Shown here in pieces: positions 15,953 through 26,034 of a DNA stretch of 64,000 bases. How positions within the stretch are numbered: the first letter of the stretch is position 1; each line of letters starts with the position of its first letter. Under the pieces are notes generated by a model, which saw only the letters and a list, made by a program, of their open reading frames with translations, ran no database searches and had not been told where the DNA came from. The translations under genes were made by a program, and so were the position numbers. Location of the stretch: assembly GCF_016861655.1 (NCBI RefSeq), contig NZ_BOLN01000005.1, forward strand, positions 184,435-248,434. Reading direction: 5' to 3'. Origin of the DNA: Levilactobacillus lanxiensis. GTDB taxonomy: Bacteria > Bacillota > Bacilli > Lactobacillales > Lactobacillaceae.

Positions 15953-18613
15953 CTACTTGGCGTTGTACCAAGTCGGTCCGAAATGACTTTCCACCTTCAA
16001 TGGAATCTCGAGGTCAACGGCAGAATCCATGACACTTGGCACCAGTTTTTCTAACGTTTCGATCTCATCGGCTGGGGCCTCAAAGATCAGTTCATCGTGC
16101 ACTTGTAAGAGCATCGTGGCTTGTAAGTCCTTGACCGCGTCTTCCATCCGAATCATGGCAATCTTAATGATATCCGCCGCGCTCCCTTGGATTGGCGTGT
16201 TCATCGCCGTGCGTTCAGCGAATGACCGTTGGTTAAAGTTACGGGAGTTAATGTCTGGCAAGTACCGCCGACGATGGGCAATCGTTTCCACGAAGCCCTG
16301 TTCCTTAGCCTGCTGAACCATGCGATCCATATAGGCCTTAACGCCAGGATATTCTTCAAAGTAGGTGTCAATAAAGTTCTTGGCCTGCTTCCGGGTGATG
16401 CCAATGTTTTGGGACAACCCAAAGTCACTGATCCCGTAAACGATTCCGAAGTTGACCGCCTTGGCCTGCCGCCGAATATTTGGCGTGACCTCTTCGTCGG
16501 GCCCCATCTTAAAGATCCGCCGTGCGGTCGCCGCGTGAATGTCTTCACCTTCACGGAAGGCTTCCTGCATGTTGGCGTCGTGACTCATGTGTGCCAAGAC
16601 CCGCAGTTCAATTTGTGAGTAGTCAGACGAGAAAATCTGCCAGCCCGGATGACGCGGAACAAAGGCCTTTCGAATCGCACGACCCTCTTCGTTTCGGACC
16701 GGAATGTTTTGCAAGTTCGGATCCACGGAGGACAGCCGTCCGGTCTGTGTCATCGTCTGCAGGTAACGGGTGTGTACCTTGTGGTCGTCGGGGTGAATCA
16801 CCTTGAGCAGGCCCTCGACGTAGGTGGACTGAATCTTAGAGATCTTGCGGTATTTCAAAATATTCTCCGCAATTGGGGCTTCTGCGGCGAGCTTTTCCAG
16901 GACCCCGACCGCCGTCGAGTACCCCGTCTTCGTCTTTTTAATCGGTGGCAAGCCCATCTTTTCAAACAGAATGTGGCCCAGTTGCTTAGGCGAGCCAATG
17001 TTAAACTCTTCACCGGCCTCGTTGTAAATGGTCTGCTCAATCTCAGCGAGTTGTTCGGTAAACTTGCTACCCATGGCTTCCAGTTCACTAGCTTCGACCG
17101 TGATTCCGGCAATTTCCATCCGGGCCAGGACAAAGGCCATTGGCAATTCAATCTCGCGATAGAGTTGCGTCTGTTCGTTGGTATCCAAGTCCTTGATGAG
17201 CTCGGGACGGAGGGCCTCGATAGCCCGCGCCTTACGTGCCAGATGTGAAAAGAAGTCCACGTCATCAGCTGGAATAGCTTCCTTGGCGCCCTTGCCGTAA
17301 ACATCCTCGTCCGTCGCCACCTGGTGATAACCGTGTTCCATGGCCACGCGGCCCAGGTCGTTGCTATTGTCATAGGTGTTCAACAGGTATGAGGCAATCA
17401 GGAGGTCACAGTCGACCCCGGCCAACGTGATGTTCAACCGGTTCAGGGCCACGTAGGTCCGCTTGGCATCAAAGACCTGCTTAGCCACGTCCGCGGATTC
17501 CAGCAGCCCCTTGAGTGGTGCCTCTTGCAGGAGGCTCACGTCACGGCTCACGTACCAGTGGTCCTCATGACCAATCACAAAGCCCGCCATTTCAGCTAAA
17601 TGGTAGTTATCCCCCAACATTTCTAGGTAGAATTCACAACCATTGGCAAAGGTTGGCAAGCTGGACAGATTGTCGGCCTTCAACACCGTGAAATCAATAT
17701 CCTTCAGACCGGGGGTCGCCGTTGGGGTCTCCCCATCGATCTGCATTTTGCTCAGAAATTGGTTAAAGTTCATCCGTTGATAGAACTCGACCAATTTTTC
17801 TTGGTCATCACCCTCGTAAACCAGGTTTTCTACTTGCTTTTCAACGGGGGCATCCCGCAGAATCGTCGCCAATTTCTTAGATAATAAGGCTTCTTCGTGG
17901 TCGGCCACCAAGTGTTCCTTTAACTTTTTCGCGGTGATTTCGTCAATATGGTCATAGAGATTCTCAATGCTGCCGTACTTGCCAATCAGGTCAACGGCGC
18001 GCTTAGGCCCCACCCCGGTCACCCCAGGATAGTTGTCGGAGTTATCTCCTTGTAACCCTTTGATATCAATGATCTGTTCGGGCGTCACGCCCATTTTTTC
18101 TTTGACGTAGGCCGGAGTGTAGTGCTCAATGTCACTAACCCCTTTTCTAGAAATGGAGACCGTGGTGTGGGCATCGGCCAACTGAGTCAAATCGCGGTCC
18201 CCAGTGACGATGGTCGTGGTGAACCCGTTATCCTCGGCCTGCTTAGCCAGGGTGCCGATGATGTCATCGGCTTCATAGTCGGGCAGTTCGTAAGTCTGAA
18301 TGCCCCGGGCAGCTAACAATTCCTTCACATAGGGAAATTGTTCGGAAAGTTCCGGTGCCGTCTTGGCCCGGCCACCCTTGTAGTCGTCATACATTTTGGT
18401 CCGAAATGTCTTCTTGCCGGCATCAAACGCCACTAACGCGTGGGTCGGTTTGACCGTGTCCAGCATGGTTTCCAACATCGTATTGAACCCGTAAATGGCG
18501 TTGGTGTGCAGGCCTTCGCTGTTGGTGAACTTGCCTAAAGCCGTGTACAACGCGAAGAAGGCCTTAAACGTGACACTGTTACCATCAATTAATAATAATC
18601 GTTTTTCCGCCAT
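15953..18613 (-). CDS. polA: DNA polymerase I
   Basis: An 886-residue Pol I. The 5'-3' nuclease domain (residues 1-290) carries DGNSVTFKAF, ADDIIGTLA, TGDRDLTQL and GLQGDNSDNYPGV. The central 3'-5' exonuclease-like domain lacks the DxE catalytic pair (the region reads CEFYLEMLGDN), so proofreading is probably absent, as in other Bacilli. The polymerase domain has motif A FSSDYSQIELRVLAH, motif B RRQAKAVNFGIVYG and motif C LLQVHDELIFEAP. ATG follows AAAGGAG. First gene of polA-mutM-coaE-nrdR-dnaB-dnaI. Confidence 0.98.
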   Translation of the reverse strand: MAEKRLLLIDGNSVTFKAFFALYTALGKFTNSEGLHTNAIYGFNTMLETMLDTVKPTHALVAFDAGKKTFRTKMYDDYKGGRAKTAPELSEQFPYVKELLAARGIQTYELPDYEADDIIGTLAKQAEDNGFTTTIVTGDRDLTQLADAHTTVSISRKGVSDIEHYTPAYVKEKMGVTPEQIIDIKGLQGDNSDNYPGVTGVGPKRAVDLIGKYGSIENLYDHIDEITAKKLKEHLVADHEEALLSKKLATILRDAPVEKQVENLVYEGDDQEKLVEFYQRMNFNQFLSKMQIDGETPTATPGLKDIDFTVLKADNLSSLPTFANGCEFYLEMLGDNYHLAEMAGFVIGHEDHWYVSRDVSLLQEAPLKGLLESADVAKQVFDAKRTYVALNRLNITLAGVDCDLLIASYLLNTYDNSNDLGRVAMEHGYHQVATDEDVYGKGAKEAIPADDVDFFSHLARKARAIEALRPELIKDLDTNEQTQLYREIELPMAFVLARMEIAGITVEASELEAMGSKFTEQLAEIEQTIYNEAGEEFNIGSPKQLGHILFEKMGLPPIKKTKTGYSTAVGVLEKLAAEAPIAENILKYRKISKIQSTYVEGLLKVIHPDDHKVHTRYLQTMTQTGRLSSVDPNLQNIPVRNEEGRAIRKAFVPRHPGWQIFSSDYSQIELRVLAHMSHDANMQEAFREGEDIHAATARRIFKMGPDEEVTPNIRRQAKAVNFGIVYGISDFGLSQNIGITRKQAKNFIDTYFEEYPGVKAYMDRMVQQAKEQGFVETIAHRRRYLPDINSRNFNQRSFAERTAMNTPIQGSAADIIKIAMIRMEDAVKDLQATMLLQVHDELIFEAPADEIETLEKLVPSVMDSAVDLEIPLKVESHFGPTWYNAK

Positions 18614-18854
18614 GTTACGCTCCTTTCGAGCAACGGTCAGCCGCGCTCGAGTATTCTGTGTCTATTTTACCAAACATTGGGGGAAACCCGAAACGAAATC
18701 TAGCGAAACTGATTAGCCGTAGGCAATTACTTTCAGACAAACTGAATTCTGAATCAAGTCATCGGCTATCCATCTCTGAGCTAATCAAAATTAGCCTAGT
18801 ATTGAGGTGGGACCTGTCTTTCAAATCGAAATAGGTCAACAAAAAAATCCAAAA

Positions 18855-19058
18855 TCACCATGAAGAGAGTGAAAATGTGCGGCCATGTAAGTGACCAGAG
18901 GCGGATCAAGGTGCCCAGCTGCGTCGATGGCCTTGGCTGGAGTTATTTTCCAGCCTAGTCCATGGGACAAACTTTGAGACCGCCCCTCAGGCTCAAAGTT
19001 GAGGTGGAAGCCCGCCCTTTGGCTGAAACCGGCCAGCAGAAGATTGAATGATTTCACC
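18855..19058 (+). repeat. Cloverleaf intergenic element, type A, copy A1 (3' truncated)
   Basis: Starts with a GAGTGAAAATG terminus shared with copy A2. It has the 5' P1 arm (GGCGGATCAAGG), P2 (CTTGGCTGG with CCAGCCTAG), P3 (ACTTTGAG with CTCAAAGT) and P4 (GGTGGAAGCC with GGCTGAAACC). The 3' P1 arm is lost: after P4 only GGCCAGCAGAAG and a degenerate ATTTCACC remain. It lies in tandem with A2 in the 750-base gap between polA and the Bax-inhibitor gene. Confidence 0.85.
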
Positions 19059-19063
19059 TTGAA

Positions 19064-19312
19064 GCCACCACGAAGAGAGTGAAAATGCGTGTGCCATGTC
19101 AGTGACCAGAGGCGGGCCAAGCTGGCCAGCTGTGTCGGTGCCCTTAGCTGAGTGGACTTCTCAGGTTAGGGCACGGGACGACCTGAGAGACTGGTGATCT
19201 TCCAGGCTTTCAGGCGAGACGGAAGACCGCCTCTCAGGCTGGAGTCGTTCCCCACAGCAGGCCGGCTTGAGCCCGCCGCCGGGAACGAAAATGGACCACC
19301 CCCCATTTTCAC
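19064..19312 (+). repeat. Cloverleaf intergenic element, type A, copy A2
   Basis: Complete type A element; core 19102-19287. P1 pairs GGCGGGCCAAGCTGGCC with GGCCGGCTTGAGCCCGCC, P2 pairs GTGCCCTTAGCTGAG with CTCAGGTTAGGGCAC, P3 CCTGAGAG with CTTTCAGG, P4 GACGGAAGACC with GGCTGGAGTC. These stems differ in sequence from other copies but stay paired. Ends in CATTTTCAC, complementary to the GTGAAAATG at its left end. Confidence 0.9.
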
Positions 19313-19314
19313 GA

Positions 19315-19350
19315 CAAAAGAAAAAGCACTGGCTAATTTTCGCCAGTGCT
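19315..19350 (-). terminator. Terminator after the Bax-inhibitor-like gene
   Basis: AGCACTGGC and GCCAGTGCT around an 8-base loop, then TTTTTCTTTT on the minus strand. Confidence 0.9.
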
Positions 19351-19363
19351 CCCGTCAGTAGCC

Positions 19364-20068
19364 TTAGTCGTTGTTCCCACCAAAGATACCGAAGATTTGT
19401 AAGAGTTGTAAGAATAGGTTAACGAAGTCCAAGTACAGTTGTAAGGCCCCGTTGACGGCCAACCCAGTCGTAGAGACTTGGTCACCGTATTGCAGGTACA
19501 TCTTTTGCATCCGTTGCGTATCCCAAGCGGTTAAGACCGCGAAAATGATCACGGCAACGAAGGAGAAGATTAAGGAAGCCAGTGGCAAACGTAAGAACAT
19601 GTTCACAACCATCGCCACGATCAACCCAATCAAGGCACCGGTTGCCTGTGTCCCAATCTTGGTCAAATCGCGCTTGGTGAAGGTTCCGATACCCGCCATG
19701 GTAATGAAGATAGCGGCACTAGAAACGAAGGCGGCGGTCATGGTTGCCGGCGTATAGACCAGTGCGTACAAGGAAATCACACCACCCGTAACGACTGCGT
19801 AAACGAACAACCCAACTAAGGCGACAGTTGGCCGTTTCATGGACTGTCCACTAATCACGAATGGTAAGATGAACCAGACAATTAGGGGGATCCAAAGACT
19901 TCCACCACGCAGGTTACTGAGTTGTGAAGCCATGGGGGTCATCATGAATGCCGTCACAGCAGAGACCAACACGGCCGCACCCATCCAGCCAAACATTTTA
20001 GTCATGAAGCTGTTGAGGCCGACCTCAGTGTTTACCGTCGTCCGGGGTTGCTGATCATAGTTGTTCAT
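19364..20068 (-). CDS. Bax inhibitor-1 / YccA family membrane protein
   Basis: A 234-residue protein with seven likely membrane helices and the family features of BI-1/YccA/YetJ proteins (LNSFMTKMFGWMGAAVLVSA at the N-terminus, TAWDTQRMQKMYLQ near 190, then GALQLYLDFVNLFLQLLQIFG). Homologues act as pH-sensitive calcium leak channels or interact with FtsH; role here is unknown. Single gene with its own terminator. Confidence 0.93.
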   Translation of the reverse strand: MNNYDQQPRTTVNTEVGLNSFMTKMFGWMGAAVLVSAVTAFMMTPMASQLSNLRGGSLWIPLIVWFILPFVISGQSMKRPTVALVGLFVYAVVTGGVISLYALVYTPATMTAAFVSSAAIFITMAGIGTFTKRDLTKIGTQATGALIGLIVAMVVNMFLRLPLASLIFSFVAVIIFAVLTAWDTQRMQKMYLQYGDQVSTTGLAVNGALQLYLDFVNLFLQLLQIFGIFGGNND

Positions 20069-20222
20069 TGAAACGCTCCTTCTTTTTTCAAATCAATTCC
20101 CGGCTTAGTCAACCACCATTGGCCGACCAGTTGTGGGTTATTAGAATACATTTTACCAAATCTAATAGTAAACACAAGTAATGTGTTCAGATTTTAAGGG
20201 ACGTCACAACTATGACTCCCCG

Positions 20223-20966
20223 CTACTTGGTCGTTGACCGACCGGCACCACCTTCATTGTCCGCCTCACCACTCGCCCAAACCTTGTTGGCGTAGACCGC
20301 GTTGAAGAGCAAGGCGATTTGTAAGGCCACCTGTGACAGGTTGGCGCCCAGCGTCCCGACATTGGTGGCACCCGTCATGATCTGGAAGGTTAAAATCCCC
20401 CAGTAAGCGACGTTGACCACGTTGACCACAATCCACAGCGACCAGTTTTCCTTGAACTTTAAGATGTAAAGCAGTTGCGCAATCAAACTCACCACGAAGT
20501 TCACGGAATCAAAGTAAGGCAATTGTCCGTGTAATAAGGACAGCACCAACCACCCGGCTGCCCAGGCTGCAAAGGCCGCCGCAAAGATCCAGTTCCGGGT
20601 CGATTTCTTAAATGACCGCGTGGCTTCATCATGGCCCCACATGTACCAGCCGATGGGTTGCGAAATAACATAAATAATATCCATTGCAAATGACCCATAC
20701 GCGTGACTGATCCAAGCGACGTACGTCATGGCGACACATTGAATGAAGCCAAAAATAAATGAAATCTTGCGGCCCTTCATCCCGTAGACCAGGCACAAGA
20801 CGCCCCCGACCCCGGAGATCATCCCGATAAGGCTATCTGGAACGATGACGTAGACCACGACTTGTAACAAAAGCAAAATCGACACGTAAATCATTTCAAA
20901 CTTTTTCCAGTTGGTAAATAACTGGTTGTACCACCAATTGTGTTGCGTTGCTGTATTCACTTGCAT
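20223..20966 (-). CDS. pnuC: PnuC-type nicotinamide riboside transporter
   Basis: A 247-residue membrane protein of the PnuC family, importing nicotinamide riboside (or NMN) as NAD precursor. Helices are evident from residue 25 on, with the family tryptophan-rich segments QPIGWYMWGHDEATRSFKK and IVVNVVNVAYWGILTFQ. The ATG at 20966 follows GGGGAGAG; the frame is open 26 codons further but without an SD. Salvage of this kind would feed NadD-independent NAD synthesis. Confidence 0.92.
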   Translation of the reverse strand: MQVNTATQHNWWYNQLFTNWKKFEMIYVSILLLLQVVVYVIVPDSLIGMISGVGGVLCLVYGMKGRKISFIFGFIQCVAMTYVAWISHAYGSFAMDIIYVISQPIGWYMWGHDEATRSFKKSTRNWIFAAAFAAWAAGWLVLSLLHGQLPYFDSVNFVVSLIAQLLYILKFKENWSLWIVVNVVNVAYWGILTFQIMTGATNVGTLGANLSQVALQIALLFNAVYANKVWASGEADNEGGAGRSTTK

Positions 20967-21153
20967 TCTCTCCCCAAAATAAATTGGACTCCCCTGAGCC
21001 CTTAAGTTATTAGAATACAGGTTCTCAGCCGAAGTGCAACTCATATCTAACTAATGGATTAAGTCCGTTCATCGCCTGTCCCATCAGTGTTTCGACAGCC
21101 CACTCATTTCACTTAGAATTCGTTCACAGTTTCCAATCGCCATAATTTTTCCA

Positions 21154-21195
21154 ATAAAAAAGACGCCAGTCAGCGACATTTCGCCAACCAGCGTC
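21154..21195 (-). terminator. Terminator after murC
   Basis: GACGCTGGT pairs with ACTGGCGTC, followed by TTTTTTATT on the minus strand. Confidence 0.88.
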
Positions 21196-21203
21196 CCATA
21201 AAT

Positions 21204-22535
21204 TTAATTGTTTTTAAGTGATAAATGGCTCAGTAATTCTTCGTAAGACCGTTCGTACTTTTGCACGTCCCCGGCACCCATGAAGACCACAACGGCGTCA
21301 TGGAAATCCAGTAATGGCGACATGTTGTCGACGGTTAAGATCTCGCCGCCCTTAACGATCTTGGCAGCTAAATCCTTACTGGAGACCGCACCGGCAGTTT
21401 CCCGGGCAGAACTGAAGATGTTGGTCAAGAAGACCTTGTCGGCCAAGTTAAGGCTCTTAGCGAAGTCATCCATCAAGGCAATCGTCCGGCTAAACGTATG
21501 TGGCTGGAAGACCGCAATGATTTCCTTGTCCGGATACTTTTGCCGAGCGGCATCCAACGTGGCTTTGATTTCAGATGGATGGTGCGCGTAGTCATCAATG
21601 ATGGTCATGTCAGCTAACTTACGTTCCGTGAACCGACGCTTAACCCCCTTGAAGTCGGCCAATTCATGCTTGATTTCATCCATGTTGACCTTTTCAAAGT
21701 AGGACACGGCAATGACGGCCAGACTGTTCAGCACGTTGTGTTCGCCGTACAGATGAATTTCAAAGTTGCCTAAGAATTCATCGCCGTGGTAAACGTCAAA
21801 GTTCGAACCGGTCGTTGAACGCTTGATGTTCTTGGCTTGGAAATCATCGCGGTCGCTAGTCCCGTAGTAGTAGACTGGCACGTCCGTCTTTAATTTCCGC
21901 AGCTCAGGGTCATCGCCCCAGGCAAAGATGCCCTTCTTGACCTGGTTAGCCCAGGTTTCAAAGGCACTGTAAACATCATCGATACCCGTGTAATAGTCGG
22001 GGTGATCGAAGTCAATGTTCGTCATGATGGCGTAGTCTGGCTTAGTTGCCAGGAAGTGACGCCGGTATTCATCGGCTTCGTAAACGAAGAAGCGGGCGTT
22101 AGGCGTCCCCTTCCCAGTCCCATCACCAATTAAGAAAGAGGTTGGGGCCACACCGCTTAACACGTGTGACAACAGACCAGTCGTGCTGGTCTTCCCATGG
22201 GCACCGGCAACACCAATGCTAGTATAGCCTTCGATTAAGTGACCTAAGAATTCATGGTACCGGTAGACGGGTAAGCCCATCTCCCGGGCCTTTTTAATTT
22301 CAGGATGATCATCCGTGAAGGAGTTACCGGCAATAATCGTCAGCCCTTCATGAATGTTAGCTTCATCAAACGCCATGACGTCGATGCCAGCCTGTTCCAG
22401 ACCGCGTTGCGTAAACGTGTACTGGGTAATATCTGACCCTTGAACCTTAAAGCCCTTATCGTGCAAAATCAGAGCGAGGGCACTCATCCCTGATCCTTTA
22501 ATCCCAACAAAGTGGTAAACCGTTGCGTTATCCAT
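21204..22535 (-). CDS. murC: UDP-N-acetylmuramate-L-alanine ligase
   Basis: A 443-residue MurC adding L-Ala to UDP-MurNAc, the first peptide step of peptidoglycan. Rossmann-like start [18 protein letters not shown], the ATP loop [15 protein letters not shown] near 108 and the C-terminal [14 protein letters not shown] are diagnostic. ATG 22535 follows AGAGGATC; an upstream open stretch of 14 codons lacks an SD. Neighbour of sftA, ytpR and a thioredoxin as in Bacillus. Confidence 0.97.
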   Translation of the reverse strand: MDNATVYHFVGIKGSGMSALALILHDKGFKVQGSDITQYTFTQRGLEQAGIDVMAFDEANIHEGLTIIAGNSFTDDHPEIKKAREMGLPVYRYHEFLGHLIEGYTSIGVAGAHGKTSTTGLLSHVLSGVAPTSFLIGDGTGKGTPNARFFVYEADEYRRHFLATKPDYAIMTNIDFDHPDYYTGIDDVYSAFETWANQVKKGIFAWGDDPELRKLKTDVPVYYYGTSDRDDFQAKNIKRSTTGSNFDVYHGDEFLGNFEIHLYGEHNVLNSLAVIAVSYFEKVNMDEIKHELADFKGVKRRFTERKLADMTIIDDYAHHPSEIKATLDAARQKYPDKEIIAVFQPHTFSRTIALMDDFAKSLNLADKVFLTNIFSSARETAGAVSSKDLAAKIVKGGEILTVDNMSPLLDFHDAVVVFMGAGDVQKYERSYEELLSHLSLKNN

Positions 22536-22670
22536 CAAATGATCCTCTTTTCTACTCTTTCGGTAAGGCTCCGACACCCCTCACCAGCCAAGTGACTCTC
22601 TATTCATTTTAGCATATCCCCCCACCCCTTAAAAGAAGTCGGCGGAGAAAGACGGTGAGGCCTGTTCAAG

Positions 22671-25600
22671 CTAAGATGAAAATGGTGCACCCTGGTCGTG
22701 TGGTTCCGGCAAGTCCTTACCCAAGTCTTCTGGTGTCAGGTAAACTTCACGCGGCTTGGAGCCGTGTTGTGGTGAAACGTAGTGGTGTTGCTCGAGGTCG
22801 TCAATCAAATTGGCAGCCCGGTTGTAGCCAATGGAGAAAACCCGTTGGAGCTTAGACGTTGAAACCGATTTTTCTTGCGCAATATATTCAAGCACTTTCG
22901 GCAACAACTCGTCTTGGTTCTCCTCGGCCGTTTCGCGTTGGAGCAAGCCCTTGGGTTCAAAGGCGTAGTGTGGTTGACCCTGAGTCCGCACGAAATCAGT
23001 GACCCCGTCGACTTCGGATTCCACAAAGGCCCCTTGTAGCCGCATCGGTTGACTAGCCCCGTTGCCCAGGTACAGCATGTCCCCACGACCCAGCAGGTTT
23101 TCGGCACCGGCCGTGTCCAAGATGGTCCGTGAGTCGATTTGACTGGAAACCATGAACGCAATCCGCGTTGGAATGTTGTTCTTGATGGTCCCCGTGACAA
23201 TATCCACACTTGGCCGTTGGGTGGCGACCAGCAAATGAATCCCGGCAGCCCGGGCCTTTTGGGTAATCCGTACGATGTAATCTTGGACTTCACTGGCGGC
23301 CATCATCATCAGGTCGGCCAATTCATCAATAATAATCACAATGTACGGCATCTTCAGGCTCGGTTCGTCGTTGGCATCGGCGCGGTCGTTAAACTGCTCG
23401 ATGTTGCGGACCCCCGCCGCGGCCAGCTTCTCGTACCGTTCGTCCATTTCCGTGACGACCCACTTGAGGGCTGCCGCAGCGGCCTTGGGATCGGAAATAA
23501 CTGGCGATAACAGGTGTGGTAACGCGTCATAAGGCGCCATTTCCACAGCCTTCGGGTCAATCAGTAAGAGCTTGACCTGGGCTGGTGTGGCCTTGTACAG
23601 GATAGACAGCAGCAGGGAGTTGATGAACACACTCTTCCCGGAGCCGGTCGCCCCGGCAATCAAGCCATGTGGCATCTTCCGCAGGTCGGTCACTTGTGGT
23701 TTCCCAAAGAGGTCGACCCCGAGGGCTACCGTCAATGGTGACTCACTATTCTTAAAAGCAGCTGAATTTAAAATTTCTGATAACATGACTGGGCGTGACT
23801 TCACGTTTGGAATTTCGATACCGACCGTGGTCTTCCCGGGGATTGGCGCTTCGATTCGAATATCCTTAGCGGCCAAGGCCAATTTTAAATCATCGTTTAA
23901 GTTCGTAATCTTGTTGACCTTGACGCCCAGTGCCAGGCTAATCTGGAACTGCGTCACGGTAGGCCCAACCGTCCAGTCGGTCACGTGGGCATCCACATGG
24001 AAGGCACTCAACGTGGCGTCCAGGACCTCGGCTTGGTGTTCGATCCACTCATCCAAGGCTTCTTCATCGGGCACCACTGGCTTTGGCAAAAGCGAGAGGT
24101 CTGGGAAATGGTAACCGCGTTCTGGCGTGGCTTCTTCCGCCGGTGCAGGCGTGGCTGTGGCCCGGTCAAAGAGGGCCAGGTTGCGCTGGTCATTCCCCTC
24201 CTCTTGCATGATATCGCCTAGGGAGTGGCCCAACCCGCGCGTTGGCTTGGCCTTAGCCTTAATGACTGGCTTGGCTGGCTGTGGCGTGGTATTGGCGGTC
24301 ACGGCGGCTTCAACTGGAGACGCATCTTCGGCATCCCCAGAATTAATCATAGAATTCGTTTCTGATTCCGCAGCCGACTGATCTGGCTCTGGCGTGGCGG
24401 TTGCTGCTGATTCTGGTGCCTCGGCCCGCCGCAAAAGTTCTGTGACTTCGGTTGGTTGTGCCGTTGTTGAAGCTTCTGAGGCCATTGTCGTTGGCTCTGC
24501 AGGCGTTTCAGGCACAGCGGTCTCCGTAGCTGGTGTGACGGTCTCATCCTCGTCAGCTGGCGTCTCAACAGGCTCAGTTGCTTCGGCAACGTCCTCGACG
24601 CTATCATTTGGGTCCACCGATGCCGCACTGGTACCGGTTTCGCCGTCACTGACAACGGCATCAGTCGCCTCCCCTACCGGCATGGGCTCGTTGTCCACGG
24701 GTAAATAGGCTTGGCTAGTGGCCGTATCAGCTGGCTGTTCCGGATAGAAAATCTCAGTTGGTGCGGGTTCCACGACCTCAGTTGGTTCAGTGGTCGTCGA
24801 ATTGTTCGCCTCCATTGCTACGTCCGCCGTCTCGGCTTCACTGGTCACTTGATCAGTTGTCGACGCAGTCTCGGTTGGGTCAGTAGCCACCGTTGTTGCT
24901 TCCGCAGCATCAACGGCTTCGGTTTCATTATTATTGTTATCAGCGACTGACTCTGACGCTGTCTCAGATGAGTCTAGCGTGTCAGTCTCTGGGTCGTTTG
25001 TCGTTACTTGTGGCTCATCCGTTACCGGCGCTTCATCCACGTCTGACGACTCAGTGCTGGTTACCTCATCTGAGGTCTCGCTAGTAAGAGGCGTCGATTC
25101 ATCAACGGCCGTTTCTGCTACAGCCGCGGTGGTATCGTCAGTTGGCGTTGTTTCGTTTTCACTAGCAGCGATTGAATCAGCTGGTTCAGTGCTCAGTTCA
25201 GCGGCACTGTTAGCGGACGATTCAGCTTGAACGACCGGTGTGGCCGCTAGTTGTTGCACAACCACGTCTGCTGTCGAGCGCACCGTGACGGCCTGAGAAC
25301 TTGCAGTTGCCGCGCTATCCGGTGTGAAGACGACCGTTGGCGCCGCCTGACTCGTAGGCGTGTCCGTGACCGGCGCGTTGAGAGCGGCTTCATCCGCCGC
25401 CGTCCCGTATAGCAGGAAACTAGCATCATCCTTGCGAAAACTAGCGATTAGCCGCTGATAGCGTTTGCGTAAAACGGCCGGTTGCCAAACCCGCGACCGT
25501 TGCTTGGGAATCTGTGTCACCGCAAAGGGCCGGTAGTTTGCGCTAGCCGCCGCGGCTGCCTCTTCCGGCGTTGGGGCACTGGCCGTCGGCGCCGGTGTTG

Positions 25601-25838
25601 GCTTGGTCGTCGTTGGTCGGTTGGGTTGTTTAGTTTGATGTAACACGGCCTGGGCAGCACTCTGCGCGGCCGTTTCCCGTTTTTCCTCGCGCTGTTGGCG
25701 AAGACGTAACCGGTCATTGCGTTCTTTACGGAGCCGGACCTGTCGTTCAGACCGTTCATCCGTGGTATCATCCATTTGTTCAGGGGTCGGTTCTACCGGG
25801 AATTTCCGATAAAATGCCGGTCCATCATAGTGCTCCAT
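22671..25838 (-). CDS. sftA: DNA translocase SftA (soluble FtsK/SpoIIIE family)
   Basis: A 1055-residue FtsK-type motor without membrane helices, matching SftA (YtpT), which clears chromosomes from the division septum. The N-terminus is charged, then residues about 130-545 are a Thr/Glu/Ala-rich low-complexity linker. The alpha/beta motor follows, with Walker A GATGSGKSVF near 735 and Walker B IIIDELADLM, then RITQKARAAGIHLLVATQRP. A gamma winged helix (SKLQRVFSIGYNRAANLIDDL) ends it. The order thioredoxin-ytpR-sftA-murC is the Bacillus order, supporting SftA over FtsK. Confidence 0.93.
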   Translation of the reverse strand: MEHYDGPAFYRKFPVEPTPEQMDDTTDERSERQVRLRKERNDRLRLRQQREEKRETAAQSAAQAVLHQTKQPNRPTTTKPTPAPTASAPTPEEAAAAASANYRPFAVTQIPKQRSRVWQPAVLRKRYQRLIASFRKDDASFLLYGTAADEAALNAPVTDTPTSQAAPTVVFTPDSAATASSQAVTVRSTADVVVQQLAATPVVQAESSANSAAELSTEPADSIAASENETTPTDDTTAAVAETAVDESTPLTSETSDEVTSTESSDVDEAPVTDEPQVTTNDPETDTLDSSETASESVADNNNNETEAVDAAEATTVATDPTETASTTDQVTSEAETADVAMEANNSTTTEPTEVVEPAPTEIFYPEQPADTATSQAYLPVDNEPMPVGEATDAVVSDGETGTSAASVDPNDSVEDVAEATEPVETPADEDETVTPATETAVPETPAEPTTMASEASTTAQPTEVTELLRRAEAPESAATATPEPDQSAAESETNSMINSGDAEDASPVEAAVTANTTPQPAKPVIKAKAKPTRGLGHSLGDIMQEEGNDQRNLALFDRATATPAPAEEATPERGYHFPDLSLLPKPVVPDEEALDEWIEHQAEVLDATLSAFHVDAHVTDWTVGPTVTQFQISLALGVKVNKITNLNDDLKLALAAKDIRIEAPIPGKTTVGIEIPNVKSRPVMLSEILNSAAFKNSESPLTVALGVDLFGKPQVTDLRKMPHGLIAGATGSGKSVFINSLLLSILYKATPAQVKLLLIDPKAVEMAPYDALPHLLSPVISDPKAAAAALKWVVTEMDERYEKLAAAGVRNIEQFNDRADANDEPSLKMPYIVIIIDELADLMMMAASEVQDYIVRITQKARAAGIHLLVATQRPSVDIVTGTIKNNIPTRIAFMVSSQIDSRTILDTAGAENLLGRGDMLYLGNGASQPMRLQGAFVESEVDGVTDFVRTQGQPHYAFEPKGLLQRETAEENQDELLPKVLEYIAQEKSVSTSKLQRVFSIGYNRAANLIDDLEQHHYVSPQHGSKPREVYLTPEDLGKDLPEPHDQGAPFSS

Positions 25839-25984
25839 GTGTTTCTTCCTCCTTGACGAGCGGACCCGTCGAAATTAATGACTCCTGGGAGGAGACGCCG
25901 CCAACCTAGCGGCCACTTAACTCATTCCCTGAATCTCTCTTTTCATTTAATAAAATCCATAATTGTTAGTCTCCCCTATTGTAC

Positions 25985-26022
25985 ACAAAAAAGCAGGTCA
26001 CCGACAAGGGTTCACCTGCTTT
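25985..26022 (-). terminator. Terminator after ytpR
   Basis: AAGCAGGT pairs with ACCTGCTT, followed by TTTTTTG on the minus strand. Confidence 0.8.
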
Positions 26023-26034
26023 GTAATAATCTTC

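Noticed and set aside
18836..19120. A 94-codon minus-strand open frame across copies A1/A2, and similar frames over A4, A5, A6 and D1
   Set aside because: They arise from the GC-rich repeat cores, lack SD sequences and encode different peptides in different copies.
24394..25230. Repetitive-looking sequence that might be a tandem repeat or CRISPR-like array
   Set aside because: It is the coding sequence for the Thr/Glu-rich linker of SftA; units are irregular and the frame is continuous.
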